DNA from: Mucilaginibacter pankratovii
GTDB taxonomy: Bacteria > Bacteroidota > Bacteroidia > Sphingobacteriales > Sphingobacteriaceae
DNA length: 64,000 bases
Direction of reading: 5' to 3'
NCBI RefSeq assembly: GCF_014773265.1
Contig: NZ_JACWMY010000014.1
Coordinates: 1-64,000 of the forward strand
Made by a program: the position numbers and the translations under genes. The notes below the pieces were generated by a model. It saw only the letters and a list, made by a program, of their open reading frames with translations, had not been told where the DNA came from and searched no databases. Positions within the stretch are counted from its first letter, which is position 1; every line of letters begins with the position of its first letter. Shown piece after piece: positions 7,735 to 16,231 of the stretch.

Positions 7735-8052
7735 TTATCCGCCCATCAGCGCGTACACCTCCTGCATGTAGGCGGCTTCCTCCATTGCAGCCTGGAAATC
7801 TTCCCACTCATCGGTTGTAAAGGTAAATTGGATATCGTTGGTGGGCGTGCGCATTACCACGCGTTCCTGCCCATCGGGGAAAGGGAAGGAGTGGCCGGTA
7901 AAATCAAGTTCGGCGGCAAAATCCTTAAACTGCATAAACTGCTCCGGCGTAAAACTGAGAATGAGGTTGTGGTTCCAGATGAAAACACAACGACATTCGG
8001 AGCACCGGCTAATTACCGATGCTCCTTTCTGACTAAGAACTTTCGCGTCGCA
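7735..8052 (-). CDS. Small conserved protein with a CxxC.C motif (DUF6686-like)
   Basis: 105 residues from the ATG at 8052 (MCDAKVLSQKGASVISRCSEC). An upstream ATG at 8112 would add 20 residues with no family look. Cysteines in CSECRC near residues 18-23 could bind a metal. Then follow FIWNHNLILSFTPEQFMQFKDF and an acidic C-terminus, DEWEDFQAAMEEA. This shape fits a small Bacteroidota family I recall as DUF6686; the function is unknown. No operon partner is obvious. Confidence 0.65.
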   Translation of the reverse strand, partial: CDAKVLSQKGASVISRCSECRCVFIWNHNLILSFTPEQFMQFKDFAAELDFTGHSFPFPDGQERVVMRTPTNDIQFTFTTDEWEDFQAAMEEAAYMQEVYALMGG

Positions 8053-8232
8053 CATAGGTAGATGATTAAAAAGTTTGTGCCTGCTCTGTTTGGCAAAATA
8101 TCGCACCAGCAATATTCGCCATAAAAGCAGGGCTTAAGTTTTTCATAGCCGTTTGTTAGCCGGCTTACATGGCAAAGTAAAACCTTATTTAGAATAAATC
8201 CAAATAAAAATAAGGAAATTTTATTTCTTGAT

Positions 8233-8290
8233 AGAGACGCGATACTTCGCGTCTTTTCTACCTATAGAAGACGCGAAGTATCGCGTCTCT
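8233..8290. repeat. Perfect 23-bp inverted repeat (GAGACGCGATACTTCGCGTC)
   Basis: Arms 8233-8255 and 8268-8290 are exact reverse complements around a 12-base loop. Each arm itself contains the smaller palindrome GACGCGatactTCGCGTC. There is no T run on either side. It lies in the 342-base gap between divergent genes (8053-8394) and is the main content of that gap. Confidence 0.85.
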
Positions 8291-8394
8291 ACAGTAGGAA
8301 AGGAATTTCGTTTTACGATGTGTAATTCGCTTTTCAATAGTTTGAAAAGCATATCCAATTGATTATTTTCGCCTAACCCCAACTCGATATCACA

Positions 8395-8937
8395 ATGAAA
8401 AACCTGCTACTTATCGCCGCTTTAACCCTGGCAATATCGGCCTGCCAAACTGCAGAGAAAAAAGCTGCTGATTCATCAACAAGTCCATCAGCTTATACCG
8501 TTCCGGAGGATAGTGCCATTACCAAAGCAGTACACGATGCTTATGCCGCCATCAGTTTTAAAAAAGGAGAGAAGCCCAGGCTTGATGAGATAGGTAATTA
8601 CTTTATCCCGCAGGCGCAGCTGATCAATTTCCGCACGGATACGGCGGATGTTAGCACGTTGCCGCAGTTTATTAACCTGTATAAGCAGTTTGTAAGTAGC
8701 GCCCATATTGATGAGTTTTACGAGGAAGAAGCATTTGGTAAAACCGAACAGTTCGGCAGGGTAGCCCACCGCATCAGTACCTATAACACCTACTTAAATA
8801 CAAGGGATAGTATAGCCGAGCGCGGCGTGAATAGCTTTCAGCTTATTAAAACACCTAAAGGCTGGAAGGTGAGTAGTATTATTTGGGATGTAGAGAAGAA
8901 GAGTTTGCCTGTGCCGGATTATTACCTGAAGAAGTAA
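8395..8937 (+). CDS. Putative lipoprotein, NTF2-like
   Basis: 180 residues. The signal MKNLLLIAALTLAISAC ends in a lipobox with Cys17, so it is lipid-anchored. After a Ser/Ala-rich linker comes AITKAVHDAYAAISF, then LDEIGNYFIPQAQLINF, YKQFVSSAHIDEFYEEEAFGKTEQFGRVAHRIS, and the ending GVNSFQLIKTPKGWKVSSIIWDVE. This order resembles SnoaL/NTF2-like or DUF4440-type domains, whose last strand often has the GWKI..I.W pattern. It is monocistronic with its own terminator. No catalytic role can be assigned. Confidence 0.7.
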   Translation: MKNLLLIAALTLAISACQTAEKKAADSSTSPSAYTVPEDSAITKAVHDAYAAISFKKGEKPRLDEIGNYFIPQAQLINFRTDTADVSTLPQFINLYKQFVSSAHIDEFYEEEAFGKTEQFGRVAHRISTYNTYLNTRDSIAERGVNSFQLIKTPKGWKVSSIIWDVEKKSLPVPDYYLKK

Positions 8938-8978
8938 TTTAATTACTACAGGAGATTTGCAGGGATATTGCCAATGTT

Positions 8979-9015
8979 AGGCCGGAGCATTGTTAAATGA
9001 TGTCTCCGGCCTTTT
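8979..9015 (+). terminator. Terminator after the NTF2-like lipoprotein gene
   Basis: AGGCCGGAG pairs with CTCCGGCCT around a 16-base loop, followed by TTTTAATAAT on the plus strand. Confidence 0.75.
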
Positions 9016-9043
9016 AATAATTGAATAACTTATACATAAACTG

Positions 9044-9883
9044 TTACGGTTGCGTATCAGAGGTGCTTTTTGATTTAAATATAGAATACCCCAAACCTAT
9101 ACCAAACCAGGGTTTGCCTTTGTAATCCCAGTTACGGCCCACGTTACCGCCAAGGTAGTCAATACCGGTAAAGGCGCCTATCTGGAAGTTATCTATTTGG
9201 AACAAATACCCCAGGTGCCATGTAATAGCGGCAAGGTTAGTTTCTGAGGTAACGGTACTTTTTGTATTACCGGGTGTAACGCCGATTGAAGTAAGTGCTA
9301 TCCCCGTTAAAAAGTTGTGCGAGTATTTTTTACTTGGCGAATATTTGTAACCTATAGAAAGCCCTATGCTTATATCGTTTGCAAAAGTAAAATCACGATG
9401 GTGATTAGCATCGGATGTTTCGCCGCCGAAACGTAATTTAATTGGTAGTACCAACGCGCCCAGTGTGAAGCTATGGCGATTAAGCCGTTTATCGCAACTG
9501 TTTACAAATACCTTTAAGGGTAATTTAAAATAACGATCCGTCGCCCCGGCTTTCCCGGTGGTTTGGTCGGTTGTTGAACTTACATACTTTGTGTTTAGGT
9601 TTTTTCGCTTGGTTGTTTCCGCGGCATCTGCACCATCCGGGTTCCAAATTAAAAATTGGATAACAAAATTACCATCATCCAGTATCTTGGTCACTTTAAA
9701 TTCAGTGCCGGTGGGGATATCTTCGGCAGACCCTGCAATGTCCACACCTTTCCCGCTGCATTTTAATAATGTTTCCGATGTTATAAAGGTGTAAACATTA
9801 TCGTAGATGGTTTTATCTACCGTTTGCGAAAATGTAAGCTTGCAGCTAAATATTAATGATACGAACAATAGTTTATATTTCAT
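9044..9883 (-). CDS. Exported protein of unknown function, possible outer-membrane beta barrel
   Basis: 279 residues. A signal peptide (MKYKLLFVSLIFSCKLTFSQ) precedes a ~100-residue N-terminal part with an SH3-like look (AEDIPTGTEFKVTKILDDGNFVIQF). The C-terminal half has beta-barrel-like strands with glycines and aromatics (SLGALVLPIKLRFGG-type, ISIGLSIGYKYS, AITWHLGYLFQ, FQIGAFTGIDYLGG, WFGIGLGYSIF). I do not recognise the family. It probably sits in the outer membrane or periplasm. It is monocistronic. Confidence 0.7.
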   Translation of the reverse strand: MKYKLLFVSLIFSCKLTFSQTVDKTIYDNVYTFITSETLLKCSGKGVDIAGSAEDIPTGTEFKVTKILDDGNFVIQFLIWNPDGADAAETTKRKNLNTKYVSSTTDQTTGKAGATDRYFKLPLKVFVNSCDKRLNRHSFTLGALVLPIKLRFGGETSDANHHRDFTFANDISIGLSIGYKYSPSKKYSHNFLTGIALTSIGVTPGNTKSTVTSETNLAAITWHLGYLFQIDNFQIGAFTGIDYLGGNVGRNWDYKGKPWFGIGLGYSIFKSKSTSDTQP

Positions 9884-10184
9884 GATACTAAAGGTGAGGT
9901 GATTAATATCATCAAATATGTGTACGAAACTTAAGTGTTGTTACGGTAAAAACACCCAAATAATAACCGTAAAAAAAGCGTGGCTTACTAAAAGATATTT
10001 ATTAATAATTGATATGAGTTCGCCACCGGTATTTTTATGATCTAAGTATCTTTCCAAAACAGATCTTGTCAATAACATTCAAATAATCAAATGTTTGCGA
10101 TGTGATTTATACCGATGGTGAGGCATGGAAAACGATCCAAACGCATCACTTGTAAAAAGTTTTTTCTATTTACAACCCGCACGT
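9884..10184. other. 301-base intergenic stretch with nothing recognised
   Basis: AT-rich DNA between two minus-strand genes. No palindrome, repeat copy, clear -7 box or small gene was seen. Confidence 0.4.
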
Positions 10185-11315
10185 CTACATCTTCAGCATG
10201 TTCCCAATGCTTTGTCCTGTTCTAATTAAATTCTTTTCAGTATCAGCTAAAGCGGTTGCAATATCTGCAGGGCCGTGGCCAATCGCCAGCAACACATCAA
10301 AATACTGGCTAAGCCTTTCATTACTTTCCAGTGGGATCTTACCCGCCACGCCGATCACCGGGAGGCCTTTGGCTTTTGCACGGCTGGCTACCCCAAACGG
10401 CCCTTTGCCCTGCAGGGTTTGCTCGTCTATACTGCCTTCGCCGGTAATAACCAGTTGCGCTTTTTGCAGGGCATCATCAAATCCGGTGATATCTAAAAGG
10501 TAATTAATTCCGTTTACCAGTTTGGCGTTTAGCAGGGCATAAACGCCTGCCGATGCACCACCCGCCGCGCCGCCGTACTTTATGGCAGCCATGTTTTTGC
10601 CGGTTGTTTTCATGACCACTTCGCTCAATTTTGCCAGGCCTGCATCCAATAATTTTACTGCCGCCGCATCCGCCCCTTTTTGCGGACCGAAAACCGCGGC
10701 AGCGCCGTTATCACCCAATAGTTGGTTATCTACATCGCACAATACAACCACTTCGCAACCGGCAAGGCGGTTGTCTAATCCCGATAGATCAATACTTTCC
10801 AATTGAGACAGGCTTTCGGGCAGGTGGATTAGTGGATTACCCGTAGCATCTAAAAACCGTGCGCCAAGTGCGCTCAATATACCCGTTGCGCCGTCTACCG
10901 TGGCAGAGCCGCCCATAGCAATTATTATTTTCCGGGCGCCGGTATCCAGCGCTGCTTTTATCATTTCGCCGGTGCCATAGCTGCTGGCACGCAACGGGTT
11001 TAGTTCATCGGTTTTTAACAAGCGTAAGCCGGACGCATCGGCCATTTCTATTACGGCTGTTTGCCCGCCGTCTATCAAACCGAAGGAGGTTTTTACCGGC
11101 CTGCCCAATGGATCGGTAACCGTTACCGGGATCACTTCGCCCTTTAGTTTTTGAATGATGAGCTGCGCCGTACCATCGCCGCCATCCGCTATCGGGAAGC
11201 ATTCGGTGGTGCAATTGAGGCTGCTTTGGCTTACCCCTTTAGCAAGGGCAGCTGCGGCAACCTGTGCCGAAAGGCTGTTCTTAAAAGCGTTTGGGGCAAT
11301 GAGGATGTGCATCAT
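10185..11315 (-). CDS. Glycerate kinase (GarK type)
   Basis: 376 residues from the first of two adjacent ATGs at 11315; longer upstream frames overlap the permease gene and lack family similarity. The N-terminus MMHILIAPNAFKNSLSA, then PIADGGDGTAQLI, VTDPLGRPV, IEMADASGL, the MGGSATVDGATGILSALGA loop and ITGEGSIDEQTLQGKGP are all landmarks of the glycerate 2-kinase family. It phosphorylates D-glycerate to 2-phosphoglycerate, the substrate of enolase. Its start overlaps the permease stop by four bases (ATGA), so translation is likely coupled. Confidence 0.95.
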   Translation of the reverse strand: MMHILIAPNAFKNSLSAQVAAAALAKGVSQSSLNCTTECFPIADGGDGTAQLIIQKLKGEVIPVTVTDPLGRPVKTSFGLIDGGQTAVIEMADASGLRLLKTDELNPLRASSYGTGEMIKAALDTGARKIIIAMGGSATVDGATGILSALGARFLDATGNPLIHLPESLSQLESIDLSGLDNRLAGCEVVVLCDVDNQLLGDNGAAAVFGPQKGADAAAVKLLDAGLAKLSEVVMKTTGKNMAAIKYGGAAGGASAGVYALLNAKLVNGINYLLDITGFDDALQKAQLVITGEGSIDEQTLQGKGPFGVASRAKAKGLPVIGVAGKIPLESNERLSQYFDVLLAIGHGPADIATALADTEKNLIRTGQSIGNMLKM

Positions 11316-12640
11316 AGGATAAACGAAAGTAGGTAAACCATGGCAAAAGAGGTAAGCCCCATTAATACGGTGGATACGGAATAAACGCCCAGCATGGTTT
11401 TCATTTCCAGGCCCGAGAATTTGGCTATTACCCAAAAGTAAGCATCGTTGGCGTGCGATATCATCATGGAGCCTGCGCCCATGGCCAGCACACCAAGCAG
11501 GTGGCCAGTGGCGGTATCTAATCCCAGCGGTTTTAGCAGTGGCAATACAATGGATGCCGCCGTAATGATAGCTACTGTTGAGGAACCCTGCGCAGTTTTA
11601 ATGATGAACGTGATGAGGAAGGGGAAGAAAAGCCCCATGCTGGCCAACGGCAATGCCGCGCTAAGGTGCCCGCCAATTTTGGTAGCGGCCAGCACCGCGC
11701 CGAAAGCCCCGCCGGCGCCAATGATAACCAAAATGCCGCCGGCTTTTTCGGCACCATCCTGCAGGAGTTTGGCAACAGCATCTTTACGCCAGTTGCTCCC
11801 GGCATTAAATGCAAGTAAAATGCCGATGGCGAGCGCAATAGCCGGGTCGCCCAGGGAAAGGAACATGGTTAACCATTTGTTGGGAGCTACAGTATCTATC
11901 ACAAAAAAAGCTTTAACAGCGATCAATAAAATAGGGATAGCAACAGGTAAAAATGCTTTTAATGCCGATGGCAGATATGCGGGTTCTGTTGGCGCTTCTT
12001 CGGTTTCGGTTACCACGTCCGGATATTTTTTGCCTGAGTAACCAGCCCAAAAGTAACCCACCAGCATGGCCGGGATGGCTACCAGGGTGCCGGTTATTAT
12101 CAGTCGGCCATAATCCACTCCAATAAGTGCCGCCGCTGCTGATGCACCGGGATGCGGCGGTATTAAACAATGTACCGAGTATAAGCCTGTTGCCAGCGAT
12201 GTTGCCATAACTGCCATAGCAATGCCACTGCTGCGGGCCAGCGACTTATTTAATCCGCTTAAAACGATATAGCCCGAATCACAAAAAATGGGCAGGCCGA
12301 CTATTAGCCCCGTAAGGCTCATGGCCAGGTTGGCGCGTTTACTCCCTATCTGTTTTAAAATACTGTTGGCCATTACACTTGTGCAGCCGGTATGTTCCAG
12401 CACAGCACCAAGGGTAGTGCCCAAAACAATGATTAGCCCTAATGATTTGAGGATATTGCCAAAGCCATCTTTAACGGAAGTAAGCACCGCATCTACGGGC
12501 ATACCAACGCCCAGCCCAACTATTAAGCAGGCCAATATCAGCGCGAAAAAAGCGTGCACCCGGTACTTTGCCGTAAGCAAAACAATGAGCCCGATACCGG
12601 CAAAAAGGCAGACCAAGATCCGGGCGAGCGATACATCCAT
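11312..12640 (-). CDS. GntP-family gluconate/organic-acid permease
   Basis: 442 residues, about 12 membrane spans. Landmarks are the N-terminal ILVCLFAGIGLIVLLTAKY, the loop GFGNILKSLGLIIVLGTTLGAVLEHTG, GLPIFCDSGYIVLSGL, HCLIPPHPGASAAA and the C-terminal GAGSMMISHANDAYFWVIAKF. GntP proteins import gluconate or related sugar acids with protons. The ATGA overlap with glycerate kinase makes D-glycerate a likely substrate here; that is inference. It is first in a two-gene minus operon. Confidence 0.93.
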   Translation of the reverse strand: MDVSLARILVCLFAGIGLIVLLTAKYRVHAFFALILACLIVGLGVGMPVDAVLTSVKDGFGNILKSLGLIIVLGTTLGAVLEHTGCTSVMANSILKQIGSKRANLAMSLTGLIVGLPIFCDSGYIVLSGLNKSLARSSGIAMAVMATSLATGLYSVHCLIPPHPGASAAAALIGVDYGRLIITGTLVAIPAMLVGYFWAGYSGKKYPDVVTETEEAPTEPAYLPSALKAFLPVAIPILLIAVKAFFVIDTVAPNKWLTMFLSLGDPAIALAIGILLAFNAGSNWRKDAVAKLLQDGAEKAGGILVIIGAGGAFGAVLAATKIGGHLSAALPLASMGLFFPFLITFIIKTAQGSSTVAIITAASIVLPLLKPLGLDTATGHLLGVLAMGAGSMMISHANDAYFWVIAKFSGLEMKTMLGVYSVSTVLMGLTSFAMVYLLSFIL

Positions 12641-12660
12641 AGGGATGTAAGTTAAGAGTT

Positions 12661-12697
12661 GATATGCAGATGTGCAAATTACAGATGTGCAGATGGG
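12661..12697. repeat. Degenerate GATGTGCA word repeat, copy 1
   Basis: GATATGCAGATGTGCAAATT then ACAGATGTGCAGATG. A close copy lies at 16112-16146. Confidence 0.7.
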
Positions 12698-12712
12698 GGC
12701 TCGATATAAAGT

Positions 12713-12749
12713 AAAAAGCCTTTCAAGTTTATCGCTTGAAAGGCTTTTT
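12713..12749. terminator. Bidirectional-looking terminator after carA
   Basis: Perfect 15-bp stem AAAAAGCCTTTCAAG / CTTGAAAGGCTTTTT with a 7-base loop. It lies about 85 bases past the carA stop (12834) on the minus strand. Confidence 0.8.
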
Positions 12750-12833
12750 GTCTGAACCGTGATTTTCTTGATTTTGCGATTTCCTGATTTTGAGATCTGC
12801 TTAATCCTAAAAACCGGTTTCCCGGTTCTGTTA

Positions 12834-13934
12834 TTATTTCATCAGCCCGATAAAATCGTCGAATAAATAACGGCTATCATGTGGGCCGGGAGATGATTCG
12901 GGGTGGTATTGTACCGAAAATGCTTTTTTGCCTTTTACACGAATCCCTTCAATCGATTGGTCGTTAAGGTTTACGTGTGTTATTTCTACCTTTTCAGAAG
13001 CTCTTACGGCTTCCGGTACCACACCAAAGCCATGATTTTGTGAAGTTACTTCGCAATGGTTGATGATCACGTTCTTCACCGGGTGGTTTAGGCCACGGTG
13101 GCCGTTAAACATTTTTTTAGTTGGGATATCGTTAGCCAAAGCCAGCAGCTGGTGGCCAAGGCAAATGCCGAACAATGGTTTATCGGCACCTAAAATTTCT
13201 TTAACCGTATCAATGGCATAAGGCATGGCAGACGGATCGCCGGGGCCGTTTGAGATGAAATATCCCGATGGGGCAAAATCCTTTTCCATTTCGGCAAAGG
13301 TGGTTTTTGCGGGGTAAACTTTGGCGTAAACATCGCGGTCGTCAAAATTACGCAGGATGTTCTTTTTAACACCAAGGTCTAAAACTGCCACGCGGTAGGC
13401 GGCGTTCTCGCTACCAAAAGTGTAAGTTTCTTTGGTAGATACCTGCGAGGAAAGCTCCAGGCCATCCATATCAGGTGCTTCGGCCAATTTGGCTTTCAGT
13501 TCTTCCAGATCCAATATTTCCGAAGAGATAATGGCGTTCATGGCGCCTTTATCGCGTATGTGGCGCACCAGCTGGCGGGTATCTATATCAGAGATCCCCA
13601 CGATATTTTGCTCCTGGAAATAATCCTGTATCGATTCATTCGCCTGTTTGCGGCTGTAGGCAATGTTATAGTTTTTACAAACCAGCCCTGCTATTTGTAT
13701 CTGGCCCGATTCTACTTCTTCGGTAGCAATACCGTAGTTACCAATGTGGGCGTTAGTAGCCACCATTATTTGGCCGAAGTAAGATGGGTCGGTAAAAATT
13801 TCCTGGTAGCCCGTCATCCCGGTGTTAAAACAGATCTCGCCGGTGGTGGTGCCTATTTTACCTGCGGCTTTGCCGTAAAAAACGGTGCCGTCGGCCAATA
13901 ATAATATAGCAGGCAATTTGGTGTAGTGATTCAT
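12834..13934 (-). CDS. carA: Carbamoyl-phosphate synthase small subunit
   Basis: 366 residues from the ATG at 13934 (MNHYTKLPAILLLADGTVFYG). A further ATG at 13979 would add 15 residues unlike the family. The N-terminal domain has GEICFNTGMTGYQEIFTDPSY. The class I glutamine amidotransferase domain has the catalytic Cys in FGICLGHQLLALA and the His-Glu pair in QYHPESSPGPHDS. It supplies ammonia from glutamine to the large subunit for carbamoyl phosphate (arginine and pyrimidine synthesis). carB is not adjacent in the window. A -7 box at 14037-14044 leaves a leader of about 100 bases. Confidence 0.97.
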   Translation of the reverse strand: MNHYTKLPAILLLADGTVFYGKAAGKIGTTTGEICFNTGMTGYQEIFTDPSYFGQIMVATNAHIGNYGIATEEVESGQIQIAGLVCKNYNIAYSRKQANESIQDYFQEQNIVGISDIDTRQLVRHIRDKGAMNAIISSEILDLEELKAKLAEAPDMDGLELSSQVSTKETYTFGSENAAYRVAVLDLGVKKNILRNFDDRDVYAKVYPAKTTFAEMEKDFAPSGYFISNGPGDPSAMPYAIDTVKEILGADKPLFGICLGHQLLALANDIPTKKMFNGHRGLNHPVKNVIINHCEVTSQNHGFGVVPEAVRASEKVEITHVNLNDQSIEGIRVKGKKAFSVQYHPESSPGPHDSRYLFDDFIGLMK

Positions 13935-14036
13935 TTTGCAAAAAAATTGAAAGGGTAATTTGTTCGGATTTTCTGGCACGAAGCTCCGTAAAAACTGGAC
14001 GGAAGATTGAAGTAAAACACCTCTTTATTCACGCCG

Positions 14037-14044
14037 CAAAAGTA
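14037..14044 (-). promoter_or_regulatory. -7 box of carA
   Basis: TACTTTTG on the minus strand matches TAnnTTTG and is followed by CGGCG. It is about 100 bases before the chosen carA start. Confidence 0.4.
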
Positions 14045-14114
14045 GGTATTAAAATTTGAATTTTGAATACCTGCCCCCGATTTTTTTAAATATCTCCAAC
14101 AAGCTTTAAGCAGG

Positions 14115-14285
14115 TTACTTACTCTTTCTACCCCAAAAGAAAGTTGTTTTAAGGCAATGGGTGCACCAAAACGGCATTATCGGCAAAAACGGGAGGAATT
14201 TTTTGAGGTAAAAATTACGCGGTTTACGATCGGTATGGTTCATGGGTTTACCACAGTAAACGCATGGGAATATTTTATCGGCCAT
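14115..14285 (-). CDS. 56-residue zinc-ribbon-like protein
   Basis: An ATG at 14285 opens a 56-codon frame ending TAA at 14115. It has two CxxC knuckles, C8-V-Y-C11 (FPCVYCGKPMN) and C41-T-H-C44 (FWCTHCLKTTFFW), separated by a basic and aromatic linker. Paired CxxC motifs with this spacing are typical of small zinc ribbons, and chance frames rarely show them. It lies alone, divergent from panB and downstream-facing toward carA. Function unknown; it is below the length cut-off of many gene callers. Confidence 0.6.
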   Translation of the reverse strand: MADKIFPCVYCGKPMNHTDRKPRNFYLKKFLPFLPIMPFWCTHCLKTTFFWGRKSK

Positions 14286-14398
14286 TAAAAATCAGATAGT
14301 AATAGTGTTATAATTGGGGCGGCACTAAAGTATAAAATATTAAATAAATGTAAAGCGATGGTGATTTTTTTCATTAGAATAAATCCCGAATGAGTTTC

Positions 14399-14406
14399 TA
14401 ACTTTG
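14399..14406 (+). promoter_or_regulatory. -7 box of panB
   Basis: TAACTTTG matches TAnnTTTG exactly and is 28 bases before the panB ATG. Confidence 0.6.
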
Positions 14407-14434
14407 CTGGCAGAAATAACACCAAAGAAAAGCT

Positions 14435-15250
14435 ATGTCGGTAAATAAGGAAGTAAAGCGCATTACCGTGCACACCCTGCAGGAAATGAAGAACCGCGGC
14501 GATAAAATTGCCATGCTTACAGCATACGATTACTCGATGGCGTTAATAGTAGATAATGCCGGTACCGATATTATTTTGGTTGGCGATTCGGCCTCCAACG
14601 TAATGGCCGGGCATGAAACTACCCTGCCGATCACCTTAGACCAAATGATATACCATGCAGCGTCGGTAGTTCGTGCAGCCAAACGCTCGCTGGTGGTGGT
14701 AGATCTTCCCTTTGGTTCTTACCAGGGAAACTCAAAAGAAGCCCTGGCCTCGGCCATACGCATCATGAAAGAAGCCGGCGCACACGCCGTAAAGCTGGAG
14801 GGCGGGGTTGAAATTGCAGAATCCATCAGTCGGATATTAACCGCAGGTATACCGGTAATGGGCCATTTAGGCCTTACACCACAATCGATTTATAAATTTG
14901 GTACATACACTGTAAGGGCTAAAGAAGAAGCCGAAGCTGCAAAGCTGAAAGAGGATGCCCTAAAACTGCAGGAACTGGGTTGCTTTGGTATTGTGCTGGA
15001 AAAGATCCCATCTAAACTGGCCAAAGAGGTAAGCGAGAGTTTGAATATCCCAACGATAGGCATAGGTGCCGGGCAGCATTGTAGCGGCCAGGTTTTGGTG
15101 ATACACGATATGCTGGGCCTCAACAAAGGCTTTAAACCACGCTTTTTGCGCCAGTACGCCAACCTTTACGATGTAATGGATGGCGCGATAAAGAACTATG
15201 TAAGCGATGTAAGGGCAAATAATTTCCCGAACGAGAAGGAGGAGTATTAA
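14435..15250 (+). CDS. panB: 3-methyl-2-oxobutanoate hydroxymethyltransferase
   Basis: 271 residues, normal for PanB. It transfers a hydroxymethyl group from methylene-THF to alpha-ketoisovalerate, the first step of pantothenate synthesis, in the cytoplasm. The (beta/alpha)8 landmarks are MLTAYDYSMALIVDNAG, the metal-binding ILVGDSASNVMAGHETTLPI (Asp), VVDLPFGSYQ, AHAVKLEGG (Lys/Glu), MGHLGLTPQS and GIGAGQHCSGQVLVIHDMLG. The ATG follows a matching -7 box. Downstream, 132 bases of word repeats precede the rluA-type gene. Confidence 0.97.
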   Translation: MSVNKEVKRITVHTLQEMKNRGDKIAMLTAYDYSMALIVDNAGTDIILVGDSASNVMAGHETTLPITLDQMIYHAASVVRAAKRSLVVVDLPFGSYQGNSKEALASAIRIMKEAGAHAVKLEGGVEIAESISRILTAGIPVMGHLGLTPQSIYKFGTYTVRAKEEAEAAKLKEDALKLQELGCFGIVLEKIPSKLAKEVSESLNIPTIGIGAGQHCSGQVLVIHDMLGLNKGFKPRFLRQYANLYDVMDGAIKNYVSDVRANNFPNEKEEY

Positions 15251-15382
15251 TATAGTTAATGGTAAATGGTTCATAGATCATAGTCGGAATGTAGTAGTAC
15301 TTACACACAGCTACCATGAACCAGCATCTATGAACTATGAACGCTTTCCATGAACTATCATCCATCAACTATGAACTAAAAT
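15251..15382. repeat. Degenerate TATGAAC word repeats
   Basis: Words such as GGTTCATAGATCATAG, CTACCATGAACC, TCTATGAACTATGAAC, CCATGAACTATC and CAACTATGAACT fill the stretch between panB and the pseudouridine synthase, first in one orientation, then inverted. They can pair into an imperfect hairpin. Confidence 0.6.
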
Positions 15383-16105
15383 ATGGCTCGCCCCGAACAT
15401 AATTATACCAACCACGATATTACCGATAAGGATATCCTTTACGAGGATAACCACCTGATTGCCGTTAATAAACGGGCCGGCGATATTGTGCAGGTAGATG
15501 ATACCATGGATGAGCCGCTGGACGAAAAGGTAAAGAAATACATTGCCCAAAAATACAGCAAGCCTAATGGTGCCTTCCTGGGTGTGGTGCACCGGCTGGA
15601 CAGGCCCGTAAGCGGTGTGATCCTCTTTGCCAAAACCAGTAAGGCGCTGGAACGGATAAACAAGCTGTTTAAAGGCCGCGAGATGCATAAAACCTATTAT
15701 GCTATTACCCGTAAACGCCCCCAGCCCGAAGCCGGTACCCTGGTGCACTGGCTAATAAAAAATCCGCAGAAAAACGTAACCAAGGCCCACGATAAAGAGG
15801 TGCAGGGAAGCCTCCGTTCGGAACTAAGCTATAAGCTTGTAGGTGAGCTGGACGGATATTATGTAATAGAGGTTGACCCCATAACCGGCCGCCCGCACCA
15901 GATACGGGTGCAATTATCCACCCTTGGCTGCCCCATTGTTGGCGATAATAAATACGGTTACCCGCGCGGCAGCCTGCGCAAAAGCATTTGCCTGCATGCC
16001 CGCCGCCTGCAGTTTGAGCACCCCGTAAAACACGAATCCATACTTATTGTGGCACCATTACCCAAAGATGGCTTTTGGGAAAAGTTTGAGGGGTTGGTGA
16101 AGTAG
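15383..16105 (+). CDS. RluA-family pseudouridine synthase
   Basis: 240 residues. The catalytic segment is HRLDRPVSGVILFAKT with the nucleophile Asp in HRLDRP. Other family blocks are ILYEDNHLIAVNKRAGDIVQ near residue 20, the YYAITRKRP strand, ITGRPHQIRVQLSTLGCPIVGD and a C-terminal ICLHARRLQFEHPV. There is no S4 domain, so it is the short form. It isomerises a uridine in rRNA or tRNA; the exact target cannot be read from the sequence. Confidence 0.93.
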   Translation: MARPEHNYTNHDITDKDILYEDNHLIAVNKRAGDIVQVDDTMDEPLDEKVKKYIAQKYSKPNGAFLGVVHRLDRPVSGVILFAKTSKALERINKLFKGREMHKTYYAITRKRPQPEAGTLVHWLIKNPQKNVTKAHDKEVQGSLRSELSYKLVGELDGYYVIEVDPITGRPHQIRVQLSTLGCPIVGDNKYGYPRGSLRKSICLHARRLQFEHPVKHESILIVAPLPKDGFWEKFEGLVK

Positions 16106-16111
16106 GGGATT

Positions 16112-16146
16112 AATGTGCAGATGTGCAAATTTCAGATGTGCAGATG
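16112..16146. repeat. Degenerate GATGTGCA word repeat, copy 2
   Basis: TGTGCAGATGTGCAAATTTC then AGATGTGCAGATG. Near-identical to 12661-12697. Confidence 0.7.
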
Positions 16147-16231
16147 ATGAGAGATCTTGCTAATCAGACATCCTTACTCTATCGCTTCTCTCGATTAATA
16201 ACAATTTATAAGTATTTTCGCATCCGTAACA

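Noticed and set aside
11448..12041. 197-codon plus-strand frame opposite the GntP permease
   Set aside because: Mirror of hydrophobic permease codons; no recognisable family and the minus-strand gene is certain.
12713..12749. Hairpin considered as an attenuator for carA
   Set aside because: It lies downstream of the carA stop on the carA strand, so it is a terminator, not a leader structure.
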